From NCBI GenBank assembly GCA_002429115.1, contig DIYS01000220.1, positions 1 to 61,850 of the forward strand: DNA of 61,850 nt, given 5' to 3'. This DNA comes from Saccharicrinis sp. UBA6048 (GTDB lineage: Bacteria > Bacteroidota > Bacteroidia > Bacteroidales > Marinilabiliaceae). A program made the position numbers and the translations under genes. This document shows positions 1-8,807 of the stretch, piece after piece. Positions within the stretch are counted from its first letter, which is position 1. Each line of letters starts with the position of its first letter. The notes under the pieces were generated by a model. It was not told the DNA's origin, made no database searches, and was given only the letters and a program-made list of their open reading frames with translations.

Positions 1-213
1 GGGCCGCGTCGTTTTATAATGCAGAAAGTTAATATGGGGATTCTTAAAGCGTATAAAACTGATATGATTGCTTTCTTTGATTTTGCTTTTACCAGGGCGA
101 CAGCCAATTACTTTTTGTCTTTGCCAAAACCACTAAAAAGCTTTGGCGAAGAATTTGATTCGGCATTTGATATGTATTGGGATGGTGTAGCTAAAAAGCA
201 AACAACAGATTAA
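1..213 (+). CDS. C-terminal part of an unknown protein, cut by the window edge
   Basis: The reading frame is open from the first base and ends with TAA at 211-213; an internal ATG lies at 19-21, but the frame continues upstream of it, so this is most likely the last ~70 residues of a longer gene. The visible part is helical-looking and rich in Phe, Lys and Asp, with no motif I can name and no signal peptide or membrane segment. A good hairpin terminator follows directly, which supports a genuine 3' end. I do not recognise the family. Confidence 0.55.
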   Translation, partial: GPRRFIMQKVNMGILKAYKTDMIAFFDFAFTRATANYFLSLPKPLKSFGEEFDSAFDMYWDGVAKKQTTD

Positions 214-228
214 TTGAATTTTATATAT

Positions 229-258
229 AACCATTGCTTAGGCAATGGTTTTATTATA
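229..258 (+). terminator. Intrinsic terminator after the partial gene
   Basis: Perfect 9-bp stem AACCATTGC (229-237) with GCAATGGTT (242-250) around a TTAG loop, followed by a T-rich tail. It begins 15 nt after the stop codon of the truncated gene. Confidence 0.8.
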
Positions 259-365
259 TTTGCCAACAACTTCTTAAAAAATGTTAATTTGAAGTTGTTG
301 TGGTCATTTATTTAGAGTTAACGAAATTTTAATATCTAATAAACCGACCTGTTGGTCTAACCTTG

Positions 366-373
366 CATATTTG
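366..373 (+). promoter_or_regulatory. Possible -7 box for the receptor gene
   Basis: CATATTTG is one base from the Bacteroidota consensus TAnnTTTG and lies about 60 nt before the receptor ATG. I see no clear -33 TTTG at the proper spacing, so this is tentative. Confidence 0.35.
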
Positions 374-435
374 TTGCGAATTTGAATTAAATAATTAATA
401 GGCATTAGTAATTAATTCTAACCAAACACATCAAA

Positions 436-3400
436 ATGAAAAAACATGTTTTAACTGCTTTGTTTTGCGCTTTTGCGATGTCAGTTTTTATGCCGGTGAT
501 GGCTCAGGTAACAACTTCTGGTATCAAGGGCCGGGTTTCATCTCAGGGTGAGAATCTGACTGGTGCAACAATTGTTCTTGTGCATGAGCCAACGGGTGCT
601 CAGTATGGCACCATTGCCAATGAGTCAGGAATGTATAACCTGCCTAACTTAAATCCGGGTGGACCATACACTTTAACATCTACATTTATTGGCTATCAGG
701 ACTTTGTTAAGAGAGAAATCTATTTAACCCTGGGGCAAACACTTCAATTGAATATTAAATTGGATGAAGCTGCTATGGACTTGGCAGAAGTGCAGGTTGT
801 TGCAGTAACTTCAGGAGTGTTTGATGGAAACACCACCGGATCAAAAACAACTGTAACCAGCGAACAGTTAAATACGCTTCCAACTATTAGTCGTGGTATT
901 AGCGACTTTGCCCGTGTTACACCACAAGCTAAAATTAACGAAAATGGCGGACTGGAAATAGCAGGGCAGAGCAGCCGTTATAACTCGTTTACAATTGATG
1001 GCGCCGTGCAAAATGATGCCTTCGGTTTGGCTGAAAATGGAACCAATGGTGGTCAAATTGGGATTAATCCAATGAGTATGGACATCATTGATCAGTTAAC
1101 CATTTCATTATCTCCATACGATGTCACTCAAAGTGGTTTTGCCGGTGCAGGAATTAATGCAGTGACAAAAAGTGGTACCAACAGGTTTAATGGTTCTGTT
1201 TATGGTTTTTATCGTAATCAGGATATTGCAGGTAAAACCCCGACTGATGATCCGGATATTGATCGCGTAAAACTAGAAGACTTTACCTCTAAAACATACG
1301 GTGCTACCGTTGGAGGCCCTATTATAAAGAACAAATTATTCTTCTTTACCAACGTTGAAATACAGCGAGAGGAGACGCCTAAGCCATTTGATTTTGCGGA
1401 TTACGCGAATAATGCTGATCAACCGGCAAGTAAGGCTGAAGTAGATGCACTAAGAAATAAAATGATTGATTCATATGGTTACGATCCGGGAACATATGAA
1501 GATACTAAAGAAACCTTAGAGGCTGAGAAGTTCTTTTTTAAAGTCGATTGGAATATTAATAAAACACACAAGTTTTCGATTCGACATCAATATTCAAAAG
1601 GAGTGAGCATTGATCCATCTACATCAAGTCGATCAAGTATATACTTTTCAAATTCGGGAAAAGATTTTAGTTCAATTACTAACTCAACAACTGCAGAATT
1701 GAAGAGTGTATTTGCTAGAAAATTTGCCAATCAGATGCGTATTGTTTATACAAATGTTGATGATAACCGGGATCCGATGGGAAGCAAGTTTCCTTATATT
1801 GAAATACAGGATGAGCGTATTCAGTTAGGTAGCGAGCAGTATTCTACGGCTAACCGATTAAAACAGAAAACCTTTACGTTTACCGATAATTTCAATATTT
1901 ACGCTGGTAACCACAATGTTACTTTAGGAATGCATCATGAATATTACGATATGTTCAATGTGTTTATTCGTCGCAATTATGGGTACTATCGTTATGGTTC
2001 TTTAGCTGATTTTATGGATGATCCTAATAACGCTAATCGCTATCGAAGAAGTTTTTCGTTGGTTGATGATGTGACAGGTGATGAAACTGCGGCTGCGGCT
2101 GAATTTAAAGTACTACAATTAGGGTTTTATGCTCAGGACGATTGGCAGGTGAATGATAATTTCAAATTAACTTACGGTGTTCGTATGGATATTCCAATGT
2201 ACCTGGATGATCCAATAGTGAATAAGGACTTTAATGATAATGTCATTCCATATCTGGAAGATAATTACGATGTAGACTTTATGGGTGCTAAAACCGGGCA
2301 AATGCCAGATGCCAAGCCTTTGATTTCACCAAGAGTTGGTTTTAACTGGGATATAAAAGGTGACCGTAGCATGCAATTGCGAGGTGGAGCAGGATTATTT
2401 ACAAGTCGTATACCTTACGTTTGGCCAGGTGGAGCCTATAACAACAATGGAATTAGTGTTGGTGGTATGGATTTAAGTGGAGATGATGTTCCAAACTTTA
2501 ATCCGGGATGGGATCAGCAGCCAACAATTGAAGGAGTTCCTTCGGGACAGGTAGATATTTTCGCCAAGGATTTTAAAATGCCACAGGTGTTCAGGGCAAA
2601 TCTGGCCTACGATAGAAAGTTACCTTATGGCATCAACAGTACCTTTGATGTAACGTTTACAAAGAATGTCAATAATGTAACTTACCAGAATTTGCTGGTT
2701 CAGAATAAAGGTAAAAAGCTAACAGGCACAGGTGATGACCGGATACTTTGGGAGGATATTAGTGATGAGCTGGAAGATGAGGTTACAATTGAAGGCGAAT
2801 ATACTGGTGTTTACCTGGGTTCAAATACAAGCAAAGGTCATAGCTTTAACTTCTCAGCTCAGTTTGATAAAACATGGCGGAAGAATCTATTTGCCAGCCT
2901 AGCTTATAATTATGGTATTGCAAAATCAATGAATGATGGTCAATCTTCCCAAAACTCATCACAATGGCGAGTGCCGAATGGGAATGGTCGTAACAATCTT
3001 GATTTAGGATATTCGGTTTATGATTTGGGACATAGAATAGTCGCTAATGTTGCGTACAAATTTGAGTACAGCCAGTTTGCAAATACGACTGTTTCACTTT
3101 TCTATAACGGACAATCAGGAGGTCGCTACTCATTTGGTTACGATAATAGTGATTCGTATGTGGGACCTGCAGGTGATAATGTTGATGGAAGAGATATTAC
3201 TTTAATGTATATTCCAAAAGACCAGAGTGATATTGTATTGGTTGATGATGGTGAATATACTGCAGCACAGCAATGGAATGATTTAAATGCATTTATTAGC
3301 GGCAATGATTATCTAAATGACCATAGAGGTGAGGTAATGGAACGTCATGCACAGCGTATGCCGTTTGAACATACCATTGATCTTAAGTTTATGCAGGAGT

Positions 3401-3681
3401 TTAAGTTTAAGGTATCTCCGGATCGGGAAAACAAAATTCAAATCACCTTTGACATATTTAACTTTACAAATATGTTGAATAAAGATTGGGGACGTATGCA
3501 TTATTCGCTTGGCGACTATGGTGTGTATCGTTTATTGGAGTTTCAAGGTTATCAGGAAGGAACGAATACGCCAACTTATACCTACATTAATAACAGTGGT
3601 GACGAGACCTATGGTATAGACGACAGTGGTTTACAAAGTTCTCGCTGGCAGGCACAAATTGGTGTCAGATATATTTTCTAG
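436..3681 (+). CDS. Oar-like TonB-dependent receptor
   Basis: Outer-membrane receptor of 1081 residues. The order seen is: signal peptide (about residues 1-24, ending VMAQ), carboxypeptidase-regulatory-like beta-sandwich (about 27-115, with GATIVLV and a GYQDF segment), plug domain (about 130-240, with FTIDGAVQND and NAVTKSGTN), then a long beta-barrel ending in an aromatic residue (GVRYIF), as expected for BAM-inserted barrels. The plug and N-terminal domain resemble the Oar family rather than SusC, and no SusD partner lies next to it, so a glycan substrate is not indicated. Oar-type proteins are linked to protein secretion or adhesion in other bacteria; the substrate here is unknown. It is probably monocistronic, flanked by terminators. 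Confidence 0.9.
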   Translation: MKKHVLTALFCAFAMSVFMPVMAQVTTSGIKGRVSSQGENLTGATIVLVHEPTGAQYGTIANESGMYNLPNLNPGGPYTLTSTFIGYQDFVKREIYLTLGQTLQLNIKLDEAAMDLAEVQVVAVTSGVFDGNTTGSKTTVTSEQLNTLPTISRGISDFARVTPQAKINENGGLEIAGQSSRYNSFTIDGAVQNDAFGLAENGTNGGQIGINPMSMDIIDQLTISLSPYDVTQSGFAGAGINAVTKSGTNRFNGSVYGFYRNQDIAGKTPTDDPDIDRVKLEDFTSKTYGATVGGPIIKNKLFFFTNVEIQREETPKPFDFADYANNADQPASKAEVDALRNKMIDSYGYDPGTYEDTKETLEAEKFFFKVDWNINKTHKFSIRHQYSKGVSIDPSTSSRSSIYFSNSGKDFSSITNSTTAELKSVFARKFANQMRIVYTNVDDNRDPMGSKFPYIEIQDERIQLGSEQYSTANRLKQKTFTFTDNFNIYAGNHNVTLGMHHEYYDMFNVFIRRNYGYYRYGSLADFMDDPNNANRYRRSFSLVDDVTGDETAAAAEFKVLQLGFYAQDDWQVNDNFKLTYGVRMDIPMYLDDPIVNKDFNDNVIPYLEDNYDVDFMGAKTGQMPDAKPLISPRVGFNWDIKGDRSMQLRGGAGLFTSRIPYVWPGGAYNNNGISVGGMDLSGDDVPNFNPGWDQQPTIEGVPSGQVDIFAKDFKMPQVFRANLAYDRKLPYGINSTFDVTFTKNVNNVTYQNLLVQNKGKKLTGTGDDRILWEDISDELEDEVTIEGEYTGVYLGSNTSKGHSFNFSAQFDKTWRKNLFASLAYNYGIAKSMNDGQSSQNSSQWRVPNGNGRNNLDLGYSVYDLGHRIVANVAYKFEYSQFANTTVSLFYNGQSGGRYSFGYDNSDSYVGPAGDNVDGRDITLMYIPKDQSDIVLVDDGEYTAAQQWNDLNAFISGNDYLNDHRGEVMERHAQRMPFEHTIDLKFMQEFKFKVSPDRENKIQITFDIFNFTNMLNKDWGRMHYSLGDYGVYRLLEFQGYQEGTNTPTYTYINNSGDETYGIDDSGLQSSRWQAQIGVRYIF

Positions 3682-3790
3682 AATTCAATTTTAATCAGGA
3701 TAATTCCTCGAGGCTAAGCCTCGGGGTTCAACTTTCTCTCCCCTGATTTTTAGGGGAGATGCCCGATGTATTTCAGGCAGAGGGATAAAT

Positions 3791-3826
3791 AAAAGGGCTG
3801 TTGTTGAGCGGCCCTTTGTATTTTAT
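3791..3826. terminator. Bidirectional terminator between convergent genes
   Basis: AAAGGGC (3792-3798) pairs with GCCCTTT (3811-3817). A-rich and T-rich flanks on both sides make it usable by the receptor gene (+) and by the gene ending at 3847 (-). A weaker hairpin (GAGGC/GCCTC) lies just upstream near 3708-3725. Confidence 0.65.
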
Positions 3827-3846
3827 AGCTTTGGTTAAGCGACTTA

Positions 3847-4656
3847 TTATTCTCCAATAATCAACTTACAGAATTCAACTTTTAATATTTCCGAATACAC
3901 TTCTTTATCACTCCATGCATCTTCCCACTCCGGAAACAGCGTTTGCGAGGCAAACATTAATGCATCCAGCATTAGGATTTCTTTTTCGTTGATTAAGTAT
4001 TCGTATAAAGCATTATGAAGGCACATCAATTCAAAGGAGTGAATTATTTTATCAGTCCCTAGAAGTGTTGATGCAGTTTGATGTTCAAAAAGCGATTGAT
4101 TAATGATGCTGCCTTGTTGTTCATTTCGGTTGAGTGTTGTCTCTTTATGCAGTTTTAACAGGATGTCCTCCGGGTAAATGGAAAGTGCTTCATCAAGCTG
4201 CTTTTGAATTTTCTTGTCAGGCTCTTCCATTATTTCCATGTAAATGATCTTTACCAGACTTAAAAATGGTAGTTCCGGATAACGATTAGCCAGCTTTTTA
4301 GGATTTAGCTTTTTAAGATCATCAATGTCAGTTAGAGAATTGAGTACTTCATCAATCAACTCATCATTTTCTGCATTGCCTGCATTCAGATTTTTTGAAA
4401 TGATATCATCGTTTATCTCAACATCGAAAAAGTTAAGCATCAGGGTACGACATGCCAGAATTTTATCCAGTCCAAAGTGGTTATAAAATAAGCGTTTGCT
4501 TACATACAAAAGCTCAATGGCTGATGCTTCCTGATCGTCTCCTTCATTAGCGATCAATTCCTTAAAACGCTGGATGTCTTCGTGCCGCTCTTTAACGGCT
4601 TCAGTGTAGATATAATCCTCTATGGGAAGTTCTTCTTCGTAGTTATGCATGGTCAT
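3847..4656 (-). CDS. Helical protein of unknown function, coupled to the UpxY-like gene
   Basis: A 269-residue acidic protein that looks almost entirely alpha-helical; no signal peptide, membrane segment or catalytic motif is apparent. Its ATG directly follows the TAA of the NusG-like gene (TAAATG junction), so translation is likely coupled and the two products may act together. A second Met at residue 3 is an alternative start. The segment around residues 145-185 (PELPFLSLVKIIY, then EALSIYPEDILLKLH) resembles a TPR-like helical pair, but I cannot assign a family. Confidence 0.7.
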   Translation of the reverse strand: MTMHNYEEELPIEDYIYTEAVKERHEDIQRFKELIANEGDDQEASAIELLYVSKRLFYNHFGLDKILACRTLMLNFFDVEINDDIISKNLNAGNAENDELIDEVLNSLTDIDDLKKLNPKKLANRYPELPFLSLVKIIYMEIMEEPDKKIQKQLDEALSIYPEDILLKLHKETTLNRNEQQGSIINQSLFEHQTASTLLGTDKIIHSFELMCLHNALYEYLINEKEILMLDALMFASQTLFPEWEDAWSDKEVYSEILKVEFCKLIIGE

Positions 4657-5163
4657 TTAATTGGCTTTAAACGTAGCATCATCAAGGTTTACAACCAATG
4701 TATAACCAATGTGACAAATGCGTAATATGATTTTCTTGGAACCTTTTACATCCACAACTTCTCCCTGAATACCTTCCAGCGGGCCGGATGTAACAGTTAT
4801 TAATTGTCCCTTTTCGATGTTACCTCCTTCTACACTAAATTCAAGTTGGTTTTCAATGGTGCGTTTCATGGCATCAATATCACTCTCAGGAATGACACAT
4901 GCCTTTCCTTTATATGAAACGTAAGCAACAATGCCATTTACCTCAAACATCCGCTTATAATCAGACAATGGGATTTTTATAAATATGTAGGAGCTGATAA
5001 TGGGCGATTCTACCCACTTTTTCCGGTCGCTCCATTGACGCAATGTACGTTTGAGTGGCAGGTAGGCTTCTATTCCCATCTGTGTTAACTGCTCCAGTAC
5101 CTTCTTCTCGGCTCTTGATTTGGTATATAATGCATACCAGGATTTTTCCTGACTAGTATTCAA
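4657..5163 (-). CDS. UpxY-family NusG-like transcription antiterminator
   Basis: A 168-residue NusG paralogue. The NGN domain is at about 7-105 (WYALYTKSRAEKKV, then SYIFIKIPLSDY), and the KOW domain at about 115-165 (GQLITVTSGPLEGIQGEV). Such proteins ride on RNA polymerase and let it read through long polysaccharide operons from a leader they recognise. Here no glycosyltransferase, Wzx or Wzy gene is visible within the window; the only co-transcribed partner is an unknown helical protein. The start must be TTG at 5161-5163: an in-frame TAA lies two codons upstream and no ATG precedes the conserved WYALYTK. A TAnnTTTG box sits just upstream. Confidence 0.9.
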   Translation of the reverse strand: MNTSQEKSWYALYTKSRAEKKVLEQLTQMGIEAYLPLKRTLRQWSDRKKWVESPIISSYIFIKIPLSDYKRMFEVNGIVAYVSYKGKACVIPESDIDAMKRTIENQLEFSVEGGNIEKGQLITVTSGPLEGIQGEVVDVKGSKKIILRICHIGYTLVVNLDDATFKAN

Positions 5164-5180
5164 ACTCTTAATTTTTTTTA

Positions 5181-5188
5181 CAAATTTA
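5181..5188 (-). promoter_or_regulatory. -7 box of the UpxY-like operon
   Basis: On the minus strand the sequence reads TAAATTTG, an exact match to TAnnTTTG, 18 nt before the TTG start codon. The leader would be only about 10-15 nt. Confidence 0.55.
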
Positions 5189-5211
5189 GTAAAAATGATA
5201 CAGGAAAGTTT

Positions 5212-5219
5212 GATATTTG
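5212..5219 (+). promoter_or_regulatory. Possible -7 box of the retropepsin/PDZ gene
   Basis: GATATTTG is one base from TAnnTTTG. It lies downstream of the first in-frame ATG (5195) but upstream of the ATG at 5273, which favours the later start. Confidence 0.4.
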
Positions 5220-5272
5220 GTTGGGAGAGATACCTGATTTACCTCACGTATAGAACTAAATGTCGTAAAATA

Positions 5273-6451
5273 ATGAGAGTAGCTTTAACATTGAGCCTTG
5301 TGTTTATGCAACTAATTGCATTAAATGCACAATTTACCGAAGGCAGACTTGCTTCAAAGGATTTTTATACGGAAATACCTTTTACTTATGAGAATAACAA
5401 AATTGTGATTGAAGCAGAAATGAAGGGTGTAAAAGGAAGGTATTTACTGGATACGGGTGCCATGTGTATCTTGTTTAAAGATAGTACTGAACATTATTTT
5501 GTGCAATCCAATACCATTACAATTAATGATGCGGCTGGTCACAAGAAAAAAGCAGAATATGTATCGATGCCGCATATAACTGTTGGGGATTTACGCTATG
5601 AAAACATTCCGACCTTATACGTCGATATGTTCCAGGGGCCTTTTAAGTGTTTTCACTATAAAGGGATTATTGGCAGTAATCTGCTACGTTTTGGAGCCTT
5701 TAAAATTGATTGGGAGAAACAAGTTTTGATAATCACCGATCAATATCAGCGTTTGGGTTTGACAAAAAAAGAGGGTATAAAGTTAATGGCCAATAAAGTT
5801 CAGAGTTCTCCATTTTTATCACTCAAAGTAAATGATGTACGAATAAAAGATGTGTTGATTGATACCGGTAGTGGCGATTCATTTACAATGGATAAAACGA
5901 ATGCGGATAAATTAAGGCAAAAAGGAAAAATCAATCCACCAGCTTATGTGTCAAGTGGTACAAATTCTCATGGAGCATGGGGTGCCGGAGATTTCTCGCG
6001 CGAAATATTTGCTGATGTTAAACTAATGGTGGGAAAAGTTATATTACCCGAATCTGCTATTGAGTCAAGTTCTGAATCAGCACGAATAGGAATGCAGTTA
6101 CTGGAGTTGGGTGACTTTGTCTTGGACTATCCGCAAAACCGATTCTTTTTTATGCCGTCAAATAAAGACCTAAGCCTGACAATTACAAGTTTCGGAATCG
6201 ACCTGATTATGGAGGGTGAGCAGTTTATCGTCAATGGAGTCTGGCAGTGATCAGAAGCGTTTGAAAAGGGAATCGAAAAAGGCGATCGTATTGTTTCTAT
6301 CAAGGAAGCACCCTTTGAAGGAAAAAGCATGTGTGAAGTGTTTTTAACGCTTAAGCAAATCGTTAATGATCGGGATGTACTGACATTTATTAGTCAAAAG
6401 GGCGAAGAGGCACAATTAAGAGAAGTGACCTTACAACGAATTGTTTTGTAA
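5273..6451 (+). pseudogene. Retropepsin-like aspartyl protease with PDZ domain, interrupted by in-frame TGA
   Basis: A secreted clan AA aspartic protease. From the ATG at 5273 it starts with a signal peptide (MRVALTLSLVFMQLIALNAQ). Two retropepsin-type active-site motifs follow: LLDTGA near 5452 and LIDTGS near 5861. The frame stops at TGA 6248-6250 in the middle of a PDZ domain. The same frame then continues without shift to TAA 6449-6451 and encodes a convincing PDZ remainder (SEAFEKGIEKGDRIVSI). Homologues carry Gly before Ser-Glu-Ala at this place, so GGA to TGA is the simplest explanation (inference). The product is either a truncated 325-residue protease lacking its PDZ C-terminus, or the gene is decaying, or TGA is read through. 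An earlier ATG at 5195 lacks a signal-peptide context. A tandem array begins 4 nt after the final TAA. Confidence 0.8.
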
Positions 6452-6454
6452 CTT

Positions 6455-6923
6455 TGATAGAACAGAGCTTCTCAGATCATACTATGTAAGTAAACAGTGA
6501 TAGAAGGAAACTCCTGAAACAATGTTCGTTTGCAAACAATGATAGATAAGAGCTTCTGAAACAGGGTCCGTTTACTGACATTGATAGAACAGAGCTTCTC
6601 AGACCATACTATGTAAGTAAACAGTGATAGAAGAAAGCTTCTGAAACAATGTTCGTCTGCTAACAATGATAGGTAAGAGCTTCTGAAATATAGGTCTGTT
6701 GACAGACATTGATAGAACAGAACTTCTCTGACCATACTATGTAAGTAAACAGTGATAGAAGGAAACTCCTGAAACAATGTTCGTTTGTAAACAATGATCG
6801 GAAAGAACTTCTGAGATGTAGGTCTGTTTACCAAAACTGATAGAAAAGCGCTTCTCAGACTATACTCTGTATGTAAACAGTGATCGAATGATATTCCTAA
6901 AGCAACTATTGTTTGAGAATTGT
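6455..6923. repeat. Array 1: 11 tandem units of 42-43 bp with a three-unit higher-order pattern
   Basis: TGATAG or TGATCG marks unit starts at 6455, 6498, 6540, 6582, 6625, 6667, 6710, 6753, 6795, 6838 and 6881, giving spacings of 43, 42, 42, 43, 42, 43, 43, 42, 43 and 43. Three unit types alternate A-B-C. A contains CTATGTAAGTAAACAG, B contains CCTGAAACAATGTTCG, and C has a variable end. The ABC block of 127-128 bp is therefore repeated three times, plus a final A-B. Several unit ends hold palindromes, such as GTTTGCAAAC and GTCTGTTGACAGAC. No gene is believable inside: the minus-strand frame is open but consists only of the repeat. The rest of 6452-7168 is AT-rich leader containing the guaA promoter. 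Confidence 0.9.
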
Positions 6924-7070
6924 AAGTTATCAATCAATTCTTTAGCTTAATCTGACGTTGAAATATATATCAAACGCAGGTTTATCGAAAGAAGTTTTTA
7001 AATATTGGCGATTCTTCAAACAATAGGTGGCATTTTTTCAAAAAAGTGATAGGATACAAGGTGTTTGTTG

Positions 7071-7078
7071 TATATTTG
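7071..7078 (+). promoter_or_regulatory. -7 box of guaA
   Basis: TATATTTG matches TAnnTTTG exactly and is 90 nt before the chosen guaA start. No TTTG is seen 19-21 nt upstream. Confidence 0.6.
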
Positions 7079-7168
7079 CGCCAAATTTTAATTAAGCATT
7101 TGAAATAAATGAATGCTAATTGGAGTTTGAAATTAAAGGTATCGACTAATAATTTAAGGCATCTGTTA

Positions 7169-8698
7169 ATGCAGGAAAAAATTATCATTCTGGATTTTGG
7201 GTCTCAGTACACACAGCTAATTGCCCGTCGTGTGCGCGAGATAAATGTGTATTGTGAAATACATCCATACAATAACTGTCCTGAAATGGACGAGTCAGTA
7301 AAGGGCGTTATCCTAAGTGGTAGCCCATTTAGTGTACGCGATGAAGAGGCTCCAAAGCCTGATTTATCTGCCATTAAAGGTAAAATGCCATTGTTGGGTG
7401 TTTGCTACGGAGCACAATATTTATCTCAGTTTTTTGGTGGTGAAGTTCAACCTTCAAAAACAAGGGAATACGGTCGTGCCAATCTTGAATATGTAAATAC
7501 CGACAGTGAACTGCTTAAGAATGTAAGTGCACATTCGCAGGTTTGGATGTCGCACGGTGATACAATCGTGAACTTGCCTGAGGGATATACCATCATTGCC
7601 AGTACAAAAGATGTAAAGGTAGCTGCTTACAAAATTGAAAGCGAGCAAACTTATGGAATGCAGTTTCACCCGGAGGTGTATCACAGTACCGAAGGAACAG
7701 AGATATTAAAGAACTTTGTAGTTGGTGTTTGTGGATGCACACAAGACTGGACACCTGATTCCTTTGTCGAAACAACGGTAGCTGAATTAAAAGCGAAACT
7801 GGGTAATGACAAAGTGGTATTAGGACTTTCTGGTGGTGTTGATAGTACTGTTGCTGGTGTGTTGCTTCACAAAGCAATTGGTAAAAATCTGACATGTATC
7901 TTCGTTGATAATGGCCTTTTACGCAAAAATGAGTTTGAAGCCGTATTAGATTCTTACAAGCATATGGGGTTAAACGTTATTGGTGTTGATGCCAAAAACG
8001 AATTCCTGAGCGAGTTAGATGGAGTTTCTGATCCTGAAACAAAACGTAAAATCATCGGTCGTGTGTTTATTGAAGTATTTGATGCCGAAGCACACAAGAT
8101 TCAAGATGTAAAATGGCTGGCACAGGGAACCATCTATCCTGATGTGATTGAGTCAATCTCTGTAAAAGGACCTTCAGCAACCATTAAGTCGCACCACAAT
8201 GTGGGTGGCCTTCCTGAAGAGATGAATCTTAAAGTGGTGGAGCCGCTTAATTTGTTATTTAAAGATGAAGTGCGTCGCGTAGGTCGTGCAATGAATATTG
8301 ATGAAAACCTGCTTGGTCGTCACCCTTTCCCGGGTCCTGGATTGGCCATTCGTATTTTAGGCGATATTACTGCTGAAAAAGTAGCTTTATTGCAGGAAGT
8401 TGACCACATCTTTATTCAAGGATTGAAAGATAATAACTTGTACGATCAGGTTTGGCAGGCAGGCGCTATGTTATTACCTGTTCAGTCGGTTGGTGTAATG
8501 GGCGATGAGCGTACCTATGAAAAAGTGGTGGCTTTACGTGCTGTAACTTCTACCGATGGTATGACAGCCGATTGGGTACATTTACCATATGACTTCCTGG
8601 CACGCGTATCGAATGATATCATCAACAAAGTAAAAGGTGTTAACCGCGTTGTTTACGATATTAGCTCGAAACCACCTGCAACAATTGAGTGGGAGTAA
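7169..8698 (+). CDS. guaA: GMP synthase (glutamine-hydrolysing)
   Basis: Converts XMP, ATP and glutamine to GMP, the last step of guanine nucleotide synthesis in the cytosol. From the ATG at 7169 the protein has 509 residues. The class I amidotransferase domain starts at IIILDFGSQYTQLIARR and carries the nucleophile Cys in GVCYGAQYL and the His/Glu pair in FHPEV. The ATP pyrophosphatase domain has the PP-loop GLSGGVDST. The C-terminal dimerisation domain contains GRHPFPGPGLAIR and ends KPPATIEWE, as is typical. An in-frame ATG at 7109 would add 20 residues with no family counterpart, so 7169 is preferred. guaB lies 23 kb away on the other strand. Confidence 0.97.
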   Translation: MQEKIIILDFGSQYTQLIARRVREINVYCEIHPYNNCPEMDESVKGVILSGSPFSVRDEEAPKPDLSAIKGKMPLLGVCYGAQYLSQFFGGEVQPSKTREYGRANLEYVNTDSELLKNVSAHSQVWMSHGDTIVNLPEGYTIIASTKDVKVAAYKIESEQTYGMQFHPEVYHSTEGTEILKNFVVGVCGCTQDWTPDSFVETTVAELKAKLGNDKVVLGLSGGVDSTVAGVLLHKAIGKNLTCIFVDNGLLRKNEFEAVLDSYKHMGLNVIGVDAKNEFLSELDGVSDPETKRKIIGRVFIEVFDAEAHKIQDVKWLAQGTIYPDVIESISVKGPSATIKSHHNVGGLPEEMNLKVVEPLNLLFKDEVRRVGRAMNIDENLLGRHPFPGPGLAIRILGDITAEKVALLQEVDHIFIQGLKDNNLYDQVWQAGAMLLPVQSVGVMGDERTYEKVVALRAVTSTDGMTADWVHLPYDFLARVSNDIINKVKGVNRVVYDISSKPPATIEWE

Positions 8699-8730
8699 TT
8701 GATTAAATACTCTTATTTTAAGATATATTT

Positions 8731-8768
8731 AAGCCGGAAAGCAACTTTTTCTTTCCGGCTTTTGTTTA
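8731..8768 (+). terminator. guaA terminator
   Basis: AAGCCGGAAAG (8731-8741) pairs perfectly with CTTTCCGGCTT (8751-8761) and is followed by TTGTTT. Confidence 0.85.
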
Positions 8769-8807
8769 TAATTACATATAGGACTATTCAATAATAAATA
8801 CGGAGAT

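Noticed and set aside
5273..6451. Selenocysteine insertion at the TGA in the PDZ domain
   Set aside because: No SECIS-like hairpin directly after the TGA and no redox context; Gly is expected at this place.
6472..6933. 153-codon minus-strand ORF over array 1
   Set aside because: Its sequence is only the translated tandem repeat; the 42/43-bp steps shift the frame between units, and there is no promoter or family.
7109..7168. Longer N-terminus for guaA
   Set aside because: GMP synthases start just before the IIILDFG segment; the extra 20 residues have no counterpart.
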